Positions 1 to 5,668 of a stretch of DNA of 6,673 nucleotides are shown here, one piece after another. The number at the start of each line of letters is the position of its first letter. The first letter of the stretch is position 1. The position numbers and the translations under genes are program-made. A model generated the notes under the pieces. It saw nothing but the letters and a program-made list of their open reading frames with translations, did no database searches and was not told the DNA's origin. Source of the stretch: CBFDBT01 sp965603115 (GTDB taxonomy: Bacteria > Pseudomonadota > Alphaproteobacteria > Sphingomonadales > Kordiimonadaceae); contig CBFDBT010000156.1 of the NCBI GenBank assembly GCA_965603115.1, positions 1 to 6,673 on the forward strand, written 5' to 3'.

Positions 1-1386
1 TATCAAGGGGTGACGCTTGAGGTCTTTGGTGAGGGATCTTCCATGGGGCCGGTCAATGACAAAATGATCGCAAATTTCGAAGCAAACAATCAGGAATATG
101 GCCTGAAAAATAACTGGCGTACGCTCGGTGATTATCTGGAGTATATGGAGAAAAAGGGTATTTCTCCAAATATTGCCTCTTTCGTTGGCGCTTCACAAGT
201 TAGGGTTCACGAATTGGGTAGAGAAGATCGTGCGCCAAATCCGCAAGAGCTTGAGGCAATGAAGGCGCTTGTGGAAACGGCTATGAAAGAAGGAGCGATG
301 GGTGTTGGCAGTAGTCTGATTTATTCACCAGCCTTTTTTGCCAAAACCGATGAGTTGATTGCGCTGGCTAAAGTCGCAGCTAAATATGACGGCATGTATA
401 TCTCGCATATCCGTAACGAGGGTGCCGGCGTGATGGGCGCACTTGATGAATTCCTCGAAATTGTCCGTGAAGCCAACATTCGCGGTGAGGTCTATCACCT
501 GAAAGCATCAGGCCAAAAAAACTGGGACAAACTGGATGACATCATCGGCAAGCTGGAAGCAGCCCGCGCTGAAGGCCATGCAGTAACGGCTGACATGTAT
601 ACGTACCCAGCCAGTTCTACCGGACTTGATGCGTCCATGCCCAACTGGGTGCAAGAGGGTGGGTATGCGCAGTGGGCCAAGCGCTTGCAAGACCCCGATA
701 TTCGCGTAAAAGTCATTGCCGAGATGAAAAATGGAAATCCTGATTGGGATAGTGCCCTGCGCTCGGCCGGAGGCGGCAAGGGTGTGATGGTTGTTGGCTT
801 TAAAAATCCTGAACTGCGTAAATATACTGGCATGCGACTGTCTGAGGTTGCAGCCGAGATGGGGCTAAGTGATGAAGAAGCCGCGATTGAGCTGGTGATC
901 CGTGATGGCAGCCGTGTGCAATGTGTTTATTTCTCGATGACCGAAGACAATATCCGTAAAAAACTCCAGTGGCCCCATATGAGCTTTGGCTCCGACGGTG
1001 GCTCAATGGCGCCTGAAGGTTTGTTCCTCACGCGCTCGACCCACCCGCGGGCCTATGGTAATTTCGCACGGCTCCTCGGCGACTATGTGCGCGAAGCAAA
1101 GCTGCTTACCCTAGAAGAAGCGGTGAGAAAGCTGACCAGTCAGCCCGCCCATAACCTGCGTATCAGGGAGCGTGGTTCCTTAAAGATTGGCTACTACGGC
1201 GATGTAGTGGTCTTTGACCCAGCGACCATCGATGACAGGGCAACCTTTGAAGATCCGCACCAGTTGGCGGTTGGTGTAGAGCATGTTTTTGTCAACGGTG
1301 GCCATGTCATAAAAGACGGTGAGCATACGGGTGCACTCCCTGGTCGCGCTGTCCGTGGCCCCGGCTGGATCGGCTGGGAGAAATAA
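1..1386 (+). CDS. N-acyl-D-amino-acid deacylase family amidohydrolase, 5'-truncated by the window edge
   Basis: The family hydrolyses N-acyl-D-amino acids (or related D-aminoacyl amides) to the D-amino acid and an acid in a metal-dependent TIM barrel. The frame is open from base 1 (YQGVTLEVFGEG), so the GTG at 10 is not the start; 461 residues are visible. The N-terminus is missing, including the expected first-strand HxH metal motif and any signal peptide. Counting from base 1, I see His136 in SHIRNEG, His166 in YHLKASGQ, Asp332 in FGSDGGS (candidate catalytic Asp), and the usual C-terminal segment of metal-dependent amidohydrolases (GSLKIGYYGDVVVFDP, then HVFVNG). Glu11 in FGEGSSMGP sits where classical D-aminoacylase has Cys in GNCG. 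The spacing Glu11-His136-His166 (125 and 30 residues) fits the Cys96-His220-His250 spacing I recall for the Alcaligenes enzyme. The segment between His166 and Asp332 is about 50 residues longer than there. Family assignment is firm; the substrate is not known. It faces metW tail to tail. Confidence 0.88.
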   Translation, partial: YQGVTLEVFGEGSSMGPVNDKMIANFEANNQEYGLKNNWRTLGDYLEYMEKKGISPNIASFVGASQVRVHELGREDRAPNPQELEAMKALVETAMKEGAMGVGSSLIYSPAFFAKTDELIALAKVAAKYDGMYISHIRNEGAGVMGALDEFLEIVREANIRGEVYHLKASGQKNWDKLDDIIGKLEAARAEGHAVTADMYTYPASSTGLDASMPNWVQEGGYAQWAKRLQDPDIRVKVIAEMKNGNPDWDSALRSAGGGKGVMVVGFKNPELRKYTGMRLSEVAAEMGLSDEEAAIELVIRDGSRVQCVYFSMTEDNIRKKLQWPHMSFGSDGGSMAPEGLFLTRSTHPRAYGNFARLLGDYVREAKLLTLEEAVRKLTSQPAHNLRIRERGSLKIGYYGDVVVFDPATIDDRATFEDPHQLAVGVEHVFVNGGHVIKDGEHTGALPGRAVRGPGWIGWEK

Positions 1387-1406
1387 GACTCTCTCAACTC
1401 TTATGC

Positions 1407-1434
1407 GTCACACCCGACTTGATCGGGTGTCCAT
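1407..1434. repeat. REP-like palindromic element, copy A
   Basis: A 28-bp element contains a perfect 8-bp stem, acacccga (1410-1417) and tcgggtgt (1423-1430), around the 5-base loop cttga. It begins 20 bases after the deacylase stop codon. No T-run follows on the + strand, so it is not a textbook intrinsic terminator, although it could still slow polymerase or protect the 3' end. Its sequence matches copy B (1488-1516, reverse complement) at 22 of 29 aligned positions. The style (gtca, C-run, gatcggg, tccat) resembles dispersed palindromes I know from alphaproteobacterial genomes. Confidence 0.75.
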
Positions 1435-1452
1435 AGGATGGTTGGTATCAAT

Positions 1453-1467
1453 AATTCTGCCAGAATT
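1453..1467. repeat. Perfect 15-bp palindrome between the two REP-like copies
   Basis: The sequence aattctg-c-cagaatt is symmetrical around base 1460. As RNA it could form a 6-bp hairpin with a 3-base loop; as DNA it could be a small operator-like site. It lies roughly midway between copies A and B, which suggests that it is the middle part of one composite element spanning 1407-1516. No function is evident from sequence alone. Confidence 0.5.
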
Positions 1468-1487
1468 GAAAGTGTGGATAGGGTGTG

Positions 1488-1516
1488 ATGGATCCCCGAT
1501 CGGGGTCGGGGATGAC
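1488..1516. repeat. REP-like palindromic element, copy B (inverted relative to copy A)
   Basis: A 29-bp element with an 8-bp stem, atccccga (1492-1499) and tcggggat (1506-1513), around a 6-base loop. An alternative 12-bp palindrome, ccccgatcgggg, lies inside it at 1494-1505. Read on the - strand it aligns with copy A from gtca to tccat. The two stem pairs that differ from copy A are changed on both sides (C-G to T-A, and A-T to C-G), so pairing is kept. Copies A and B face each other across 53 bp, a layout like paired REP (BIME-type) units or the ends of a small non-coding mobile element. Confidence 0.75.
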
Positions 1517-1545
1517 GACTTGTTGTAGGTAAGTGTGTATCTAAA

Positions 1546-1678
1546 TCCGTTCGTGCTGAGCAGAGGCTGAATAAGCGTAGCGCATTGAAGCCGACGTCGA
1601 AGTATGGGCGGACAACCTTTCTAGAAACCCTTCGATGGCGGCTTCAACTTCGTTCAGCCTTTACTCAGGGCGAACGGA
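1546..1678. repeat. Long imperfect inverted repeat (133 bp), MITE-like or dispersed intergenic repeat
   Basis: Five blocks pair in nested order: tccgttcg (1546-1553) with cgaacgga (1671-1678); ctgag (1556-1560) with ctcag (1664-1668); aggctgaa (1564-1571) with ttcagcct (1653-1660); ttgaagcc (1585-1592) with ggcttcaa (1640-1647); tcgaag (1597-1602) with cttcga (1630-1635). The left arm has a few extra bases between the third and fourth blocks (around 1572-1584). The centre (1603-1629) contains the 6-bp palindrome tctaga. I see no transposase or credible reading frame inside. The ends (ccgttcg, gctgag, tcgaag) resemble a short intergenic repeat that I recall being common in alphaproteobacterial genomes. 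Between convergent genes it could also act as a two-way transcription barrier; that is inference. Confidence 0.75.
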
Positions 1679-1692
1679 CTGGGGGTGGATCT

Positions 1693-1703
1693 GGGCGAAC
1701 GGA
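1693..1703. repeat. Extra copy of the inverted-repeat terminus
   Basis: The 11-mer gggcgaacgga occurs at 1668-1678, the right end of the long inverted repeat, and again at 1693-1703, 25 bp further on in the same orientation. The second copy stops six bases short of the metW stop codon. It may be the remnant of a second, mostly lost copy of the element, or a tandem duplication of the end. Confidence 0.6.
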
Positions 1704-1709
1704 TCAGCC

Positions 1710-2315
1710 TTATTTACTCACCAAGAAAATACCTTGAGCAGCGAGCAGATTTGCCGTGTTTGGACTGAGCTTAAGCGGGTTGGCATCAATGTCGGTGGCG
1801 ATAAACTGCTCGAGTGTTAAACCTTCTTCTGCAATCAGGTTCAGCATGTCTTTGATGGTACAAAAGTGGATATTGTCGGTCTCGTACCACTCGGTATTGA
1901 TGTTTCGGTTAACCGGCATGCGGCCACCCAGCAACAGCGACAGACGAATGCGCCAGTGAGCAAAGTTGGGAATTGAGATAATCGCCCGCCTGCCGATCCG
2001 TAGCAGTTGGTGCAGCACATCCTTGGGCCTGTGGGTGGCTTGCAGGGTTTTAGACAGCACCACCATATCAAAGCTATCATCGGCGTAGTCGGCCAGATGT
2101 TTGTCCGCATCGCCTTGCACTACAAATAAGCCCTTGGCGACACATTCATTCACACCACTTTGGCTCAGCTCCATGCCGCGGCCATTAATGGCTTTATGTT
2201 CCGTCAGCCATGCCAGCAGGTCACCGTCCGCACAGCCAACTTCCAGCAAGCGACTGTTAGGCTCAATCAAATCAGCGATGATAGCGAGGTCAGGGCGTAA
2301 GAGTTTTTCAGTCAT
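1710..2315 (-). CDS. metW: Methionine biosynthesis protein MetW (class I SAM methyltransferase fold)
   Basis: This is a 201-residue protein of the MetW family. It has a methyltransferase-like fold and is found beside metX, where it is reported to be needed for full homoserine acyltransferase function in some proteobacteria; a methylation substrate is not established. Visible motifs are the SAM-binding loop LLEVGCADGDLL (residues 23-34), an acidic second strand GMELS (47-51), VVQGDAD (65-71), DSFDMVVLSKTLQ (80-92), and the MetW signature PNFAHWRIRL (116-125) followed by GRMPV (131-135) and NIHFCTIKDM (148-157). The ATG at 2315 was chosen over an upstream in-frame extension. It follows the metX stop codon by one base and has a good ribosome site, aaagggg, embedded in the last metX codons 7 bases upstream. 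Length is normal for the family. It is almost certainly translated from the metX transcript. The gene ends next to the repeat region. Confidence 0.93.
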   Translation of the reverse strand: MTEKLLRPDLAIIADLIEPNSRLLEVGCADGDLLAWLTEHKAINGRGMELSQSGVNECVAKGLFVVQGDADKHLADYADDSFDMVVLSKTLQATHRPKDVLHQLLRIGRRAIISIPNFAHWRIRLSLLLGGRMPVNRNINTEWYETDNIHFCTIKDMLNLIAEEGLTLEQFIATDIDANPLKLSPNTANLLAAQGIFLVSK

Positions 2316-2316
2316 T

Positions 2317-3453
2317 TTATAGCCCCTTTGCTTTAGCAGCACTTGATAGGAAACCAGACAGGAGACGGTCCATCTCTGGCACATCGAGCAAAAAGGCATC
2401 GTGGCCAAAGTTTGACTCTATCTCTGAAAAACTCACAGGCGCGCCCACGGCATTGAGAGCGTGCACGATGGCCTTGTTTTCCGATGTTGGGTAAAGCCAG
2501 TCGGTGGTGAAAGAAAAAACACAGACACGCACATCACACGCAGCTCTGAAAGCTTCAGAAAGCCGGCCTTCATTGCGCTCAGCAAGGTCAAAATAATCCA
2601 TCGCCTTGGTTATATAAAGATAACTGTTGGCGTCGAAGCGATCAACGAAGGTTGAGCCTTGGTGGCGTAGATAACTTTCGACCTGAAAGTCAGCGTCAAA
2701 TCCAAAGCCTACATTGTCGCGGTCTTGCAACTCGCGACCAAACTTGTTGGTTAGGCCATCTTCAGAAAGATAAGTGATATGCGCTGCCATGCGGGCAACA
2801 GCCAGCCCCTTTTTGGGAAAAGTGTCTTCTTCAATATAAGCACCACCACGCCAGTTCGGGTCAGCCATCACGGCTTGCCTGCCAACTTCGTGAAAGGCAA
2901 TATTTTGTGCTGTATGGCGCGCAGCAGTGGCAATAGGCACAGCCGCAAATAAACGCTCAGGGTATGTGGCAAGCCACTCTAGGACCTGCATACCGCCCAT
3001 GGAGCCGCCAATGGCTGCAAACAATTGGTCGATGCCAAAATGGTCAAGCAGATGATTTTGGGCCCGCACCATGTCGCGGATGGTAATGACGGGAAAATTG
3101 GTACCCCACGGCTTGCCTGTATCGGGGTTAATGTCTTTTGGGCCGGTGGTGCCAAGGCAACTGCCGAGAACGTTGGTACAGATAACATAATATTTATTGG
3201 TATCAATAAGCTTGTCGGGACCGATAATGCGGCTCCACCAGCCATCTTTGCCCGTGAGAGGATGCTTGCTAGCGCAATATTGGTCTCCCGTAAGCGCGTG
3301 ACAGATCAAAATCGCGTTAGACTTGTCAGCATTTAATGTGCCACTGGTCTCATAAGCAACGGTAAAAGGGCTAAGGGTTGCCCCGCAATCTAGCACTAAG
3401 GGTTTATCATCACCAAAAGTAATGTGATCGCATATGGTGGTATTTTCACTCAT
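2317..3453 (-). CDS. metX: Homoserine O-acyltransferase MetX (acetyl- or succinyltransferase)
   Basis: MetX transfers an acyl group from acetyl-CoA or succinyl-CoA to the hydroxyl of L-homoserine in the cytoplasm, committing it to methionine synthesis. The 378-residue length and the alpha/beta-hydrolase layout are typical. The nucleophile is Ser151 in the elbow GGSMGGMQ (149-156), the acid is Asp318 in FTTDWLYP, and the base is His351 in NFGHDAFL. Other family hallmarks are CHALTGD (51-57), GWWSRIIGP (71-79) and the run VLGSCLGTTGP (95-105). The catalytic triad is intact. Acyl-donor choice cannot be read safely from family membership, because many proteins annotated as acetyltransferases are succinyltransferases. 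The ATG at 3453 gives the usual N-terminus but has a poorly spaced ribosome site: GGA lies 12 bases upstream, and an out-of-frame ATG at 3460 is better placed. It is first in the metX-metW unit and divergent from hisC. Confidence 0.95.
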   Translation of the reverse strand: MSENTTICDHITFGDDKPLVLDCGATLSPFTVAYETSGTLNADKSNAILICHALTGDQYCASKHPLTGKDGWWSRIIGPDKLIDTNKYYVICTNVLGSCLGTTGPKDINPDTGKPWGTNFPVITIRDMVRAQNHLLDHFGIDQLFAAIGGSMGGMQVLEWLATYPERLFAAVPIATAARHTAQNIAFHEVGRQAVMADPNWRGGAYIEEDTFPKKGLAVARMAAHITYLSEDGLTNKFGRELQDRDNVGFGFDADFQVESYLRHQGSTFVDRFDANSYLYITKAMDYFDLAERNEGRLSEAFRAACDVRVCVFSFTTDWLYPTSENKAIVHALNAVGAPVSFSEIESNFGHDAFLLDVPEMDRLLSGFLSSAAKAKGL

Positions 3454-3469
3454 AAATCATTTTGTTCCG
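3446..3469 (-). promoter_or_regulatory. metX translation start region with an overlapping four-codon upstream reading frame
   Basis: Reading the - strand, the weak Shine-Dalgarno CGGA (3469-3466) lies 5 bases before an ATG at 3460-3458. That ATG opens ATG ATT TAT GAG TGA, ending at 3446. It overlaps the metX start codon (3453-3451) in another frame. The same CGGA is 12 bases from the metX ATG, which is long. Ribosomes could therefore start on the short frame and restart on metX, or the short frame could be accidental. The bases are certain; the regulatory role is inference. Confidence 0.35.
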
Positions 3470-3518
3470 TCGTTTAGACTTGTTTAATTTGGCACAGAAA
3501 AGCCCCGCATGGTGCATT

Positions 3519-3550
3519 TGTCAATCAATTGTGTGTCTTTATTCATTATA
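3519..3550 (-). promoter_or_regulatory. Candidate metX promoter elements
   Basis: On the - strand there is a perfect -10 hexamer TATAAT (3550-3545) without a convincing -35 partner. Separately there is a perfect -35 hexamer TTGACA (3524-3519), whose 17-base spacing leads only to the poor -10 TTTTCT (3501-3496). The first would give a leader of about 85 bases, the second about 36. The two are offset and cannot belong to one promoter. Either may be used. In the long leader a small hairpin, GCAC (3495-3492) with GTGC (3515-3512), could form. No clear MetJ- or MetR-type operator is seen. Confidence 0.35.
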
Positions 3551-3596
3551 CACTTGCGACATATTGGCCTGTTCGCTATGCAAACGAGAGTGATTT

Positions 3597-3635
3597 TGCT
3601 ATATGTCGTTTATAAAGATAGCACGCAAGGAGAGA
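3597..3635 (+). promoter_or_regulatory. Candidate hisC extended -10 element and ribosome binding site
   Basis: An extended -10 motif, TGCTATATG (3597-3605), would start transcription near 3612. A strong Shine-Dalgarno, AAGGAGAGA (3627-3635), stands a normal distance before the ATG at 3639. The ribosome site decides the hisC start: the in-frame ATG at 3603 has nothing comparable upstream and would add 12 residues of unusual sequence. The promoter part is weakly supported because no good -35 is paired with it; TTGCGA (3554-3559) with TATGCA (3577-3582) is an alternative. Confidence 0.5.
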
Positions 3636-3638
3636 TTT

Positions 3639-4748
3639 ATGCCAATGCCAAAAGCGCATGATTATATTATGGATATTACGGCCTATGTTCCTGGTCGCGC
3701 GACGGCTGACGGTGTGGCAAATCCGGTTAAACTTTCTGCTAACGAATCTGTCTTTGGCCCAAGCCCAAAAGCTGTGGCAGCTTATAAAGCCATAGCGGAT
3801 GGTTTGGCCCTTTACCCAGATGGCGGGTCCCATGATTTGCGCGAAGCTGTGGCCGAGACCTTTAAGCTTGATCCATCAAAACTTGTTTTTGGTGCGGGAT
3901 CGGAAGAATTGCTGTCGATGCTGGTTTCCTGTTATGCGGGGCCGGGCGATGAAGTAATTTTCCCAGAGATCAGTTTTATTATTTATCCGATACTAACCAG
4001 TGTGTCGGGCGCAACCTCTGTTATGGTGCCAAACAGTGATGCGATGGCCGCTGATGTTGACGGGATACTAGCTGCGGTCACAAGTGACACAAAAATAGTG
4101 ATTATTGATAATCCCAATAACCCAACCGGAGCTTATAACAGTTGGGATGAGGTCAAGCGGCTACACGCTGGACTGCGCGATGATATATTGCTTATCCTTG
4201 ATGGAGCTTACGCCGAATGCGCAACCGCGGTTGATTTTCAAGCGGGAGAGGCTTTGGTAGAAAGCACCAATAATGTGGTGATGACACGGACATTTTCGAA
4301 AATGTATGCCTTGGCGAGCTTACGCGCAGGTTGGTGTTATGCCCCTGATAATGTCTGTGATGTGCTCAATAGGGTGCGGTTGCCTTTTGCCTTAAACTTG
4401 GCGGCGCAAGCTGCCGCGCAAGCGGCCGTGCTGGACGTGGACCACGCCAAAGCGGCCGTAGAATTTAACAATGAAGGGCGCGCATATCTAACAGCGTCCC
4501 TCAGCGCTTTGGGCTTGAGAGTGGTTCCTAGTCAGGCCAATTTTGTTTTCATTGAATTTCCAAATGAAGAACCGGTGACGGCAAAAAATGCCAATGACTT
4601 TTTAACGCAAAATGGTTATTTACTGCGGCATATAAAAGGGCCGCTTACCAATAACTTCCTTCGTCTGACGATTGGAACTGAGCAACAGAACCGCTCTGTG
4701 GTCGAGCTGCTTAGAGAGTTTCTTGATGGTGGGCACAGTGATGAGTGA
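3639..4748 (+). CDS. hisC: Histidinol-phosphate / aromatic aminotransferase (class I/II PLP enzyme)
   Basis: HisC converts imidazole-acetol phosphate and glutamate to histidinol phosphate and 2-oxoglutarate. Several alphaproteobacterial forms also transaminate aromatic keto acids. The 369-residue protein has the expected order of motifs: KLSANESVFGPSP (31-43), YPDGGSHDLREAV (59-71), FGAGSEELL (84-92), NPNNPTG (158-164), DGAYAE (188-193; Asp188 to the pyridine nitrogen, Tyr191), the PLP lysine Lys221 in TFSKMYALASLRAGW (218-232), and FLRLTIGT (340-347) with the substrate-carboxylate Arg342. No catalytic residue is missing. The lysine region is slightly off the usual TFSKAYGLAGLR. The start at 3639 is set by the strong ribosome site; another ATG lies two codons further in. 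The gene overlaps tyrC by 8 bp, as in Zymomonas, where I recall a hisC-type aminotransferase gene paired with tyrC. This suggests a joint role in tyrosine or phenylalanine synthesis. Whether histidine or aromatic substrates dominate cannot be told from sequence. Confidence 0.9.
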   Translation: MPMPKAHDYIMDITAYVPGRATADGVANPVKLSANESVFGPSPKAVAAYKAIADGLALYPDGGSHDLREAVAETFKLDPSKLVFGAGSEELLSMLVSCYAGPGDEVIFPEISFIIYPILTSVSGATSVMVPNSDAMAADVDGILAAVTSDTKIVIIDNPNNPTGAYNSWDEVKRLHAGLRDDILLILDGAYAECATAVDFQAGEALVESTNNVVMTRTFSKMYALASLRAGWCYAPDNVCDVLNRVRLPFALNLAAQAAAQAAVLDVDHAKAAVEFNNEGRAYLTASLSALGLRVVPSQANFVFIEFPNEEPVTAKNANDFLTQNGYLLRHIKGPLTNNFLRLTIGTEQQNRSVVELLREFLDGGHSDE

Positions 4749-5664
4749 CATTTGTTTTGATAGAATTTGTATTGTTGGCATCGGGCTTATCGGGTCATCG
4801 CTTGCCCGTGCTATTTCTGAGCAAGGGGTAGCGAAAACGCTAGTTATTGCCGATAGGGACAGTGACACACTCAAACGCGCCAAAGAGCTGTCGCTGGGCG
4901 ACCATTATGAAGCTGATTTAAAGCGTGCTGTCAAAGATGCTGATCTTGTGATGCTCTGTGTGCCCGTTGGCGCTATGAGTGATGTAGCATCTGATATGAA
5001 AGACGTGCTTAAAGAGGGTGCAATCGTCTCAGATGTTGGCTCGGTTAAAGAAAGTGTGGTCAAGGCACTTTTACCGCACATCCCGAAAGGTGTTCATCTG
5101 ATACCGGGGCACCCGGTTGCGGGCACAGAAAAATCTGGCCCTGATGCTGGACTAAAAGACCTGTTTGTTGATCGCTGGGCTATTCTTACGCCTCTGGATG
5201 GTACCGACCCTGATGCCATAGAAAAACTTGAAGCTTTTTGGCAGGCGCTTGGTAGTAAAGTTGAAATGATGGACGCTAAACACCATGATTTGGTGTTAGC
5301 CATTACCAGCCATGTACCGCATCTTATTGCCTATAACATCGTTGGCACGGCCTCAGACTTGGAAGAAGTGACCAAATCTGAAGTGATTAAATATTCTGCC
5401 GGTGGTTTTCGCGATTTTACACGCATAGCCGCGAGTGACCCCACTATGTGGCGGGATGTGTTTTTGAATAATAAGGAAGCTGTGCTTGAAATGCTTGGCC
5501 GCTTTAGTGAAGATCTAACAGCTTTGCAGCGCGCTATTCGCTGGGACGATGCTGATGGGCTTTATAATTTATTTAGCCGCACACGTGACATTAGAAGCCG
5601 CATTATTGACGCAGGCCAAGATAGCGACAGTGTCGATTTTGGCAGACCTCACGGCGAAGATTAA
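4741..5664 (+). CDS. tyrC: Prephenate/arogenate (cyclohexadienyl) dehydrogenase
   Basis: The enzyme performs NAD(P)-dependent oxidative decarboxylation of prephenate to 4-hydroxyphenylpyruvate and/or arogenate to tyrosine. With the ATG at 4741 it has 307 residues. The N-terminal Rossmann fold begins at once: RICIVGIGLIGSSLARAI (8-25; Gly13, Gly15, Gly18), with Asp38 ending the second strand, which favours NAD. Next come MLCVPVGAM (71-79), SDVGSVK (97-103), the active-site stretch PGHPVAGTEKSGP (122-134; His124 expected to be catalytic), ITSHVPHLIAY (188-198), and GGFRDFTRIAASDPTMWRD (221-239) for substrate binding. There is no chorismate mutase domain and no C-terminal ACT domain, so feedback control by an ACT module is not expected. 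ATG at 4726 and GTG at 4738 are alternative in-frame starts; the ribosome site is weak, consistent with translation coupled to hisC. It may equally be labelled tyrA; I use tyrC for the stand-alone form. Confidence 0.92.
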   Translation: MSDICFDRICIVGIGLIGSSLARAISEQGVAKTLVIADRDSDTLKRAKELSLGDHYEADLKRAVKDADLVMLCVPVGAMSDVASDMKDVLKEGAIVSDVGSVKESVVKALLPHIPKGVHLIPGHPVAGTEKSGPDAGLKDLFVDRWAILTPLDGTDPDAIEKLEAFWQALGSKVEMMDAKHHDLVLAITSHVPHLIAYNIVGTASDLEEVTKSEVIKYSAGGFRDFTRIAASDPTMWRDVFLNNKEAVLEMLGRFSEDLTALQRAIRWDDADGLYNLFSRTRDIRSRIIDAGQDSDSVDFGRPHGED

Positions 5665-5668
5665 ATTA

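Noticed and set aside
495..1006. Several - strand open frames (up to 112 codons) inside the deacylase gene
   Set aside because: They are antisense to a frame with continuous amidohydrolase motifs, overlap each other, and none resembles a known protein.
1410..1430. Intrinsic terminator for the deacylase gene
   Set aside because: The hairpin is strong but no T-run follows on the + strand; it is better described as a REP-like repeat.
1319..1820. Two short + strand open frames of 61-69 codons running over the repeats
   Set aside because: They are made of repeat sequence and the tails of neighbouring genes, lack good ribosome sites, and have no protein-like composition.
2316..2408. N-terminal extension of metW by 31 residues
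   Set aside because: It would overlap the metX C-terminus; the ATG at 2315 has a proper ribosome site and gives the normal family N-terminus.
3025..3336. 103-codon + strand open frame opposite metX
   Set aside because: It lies entirely antisense to a clear, intact MetX with all catalytic motifs, has no recognisable domain, and is best explained as a shadow frame.
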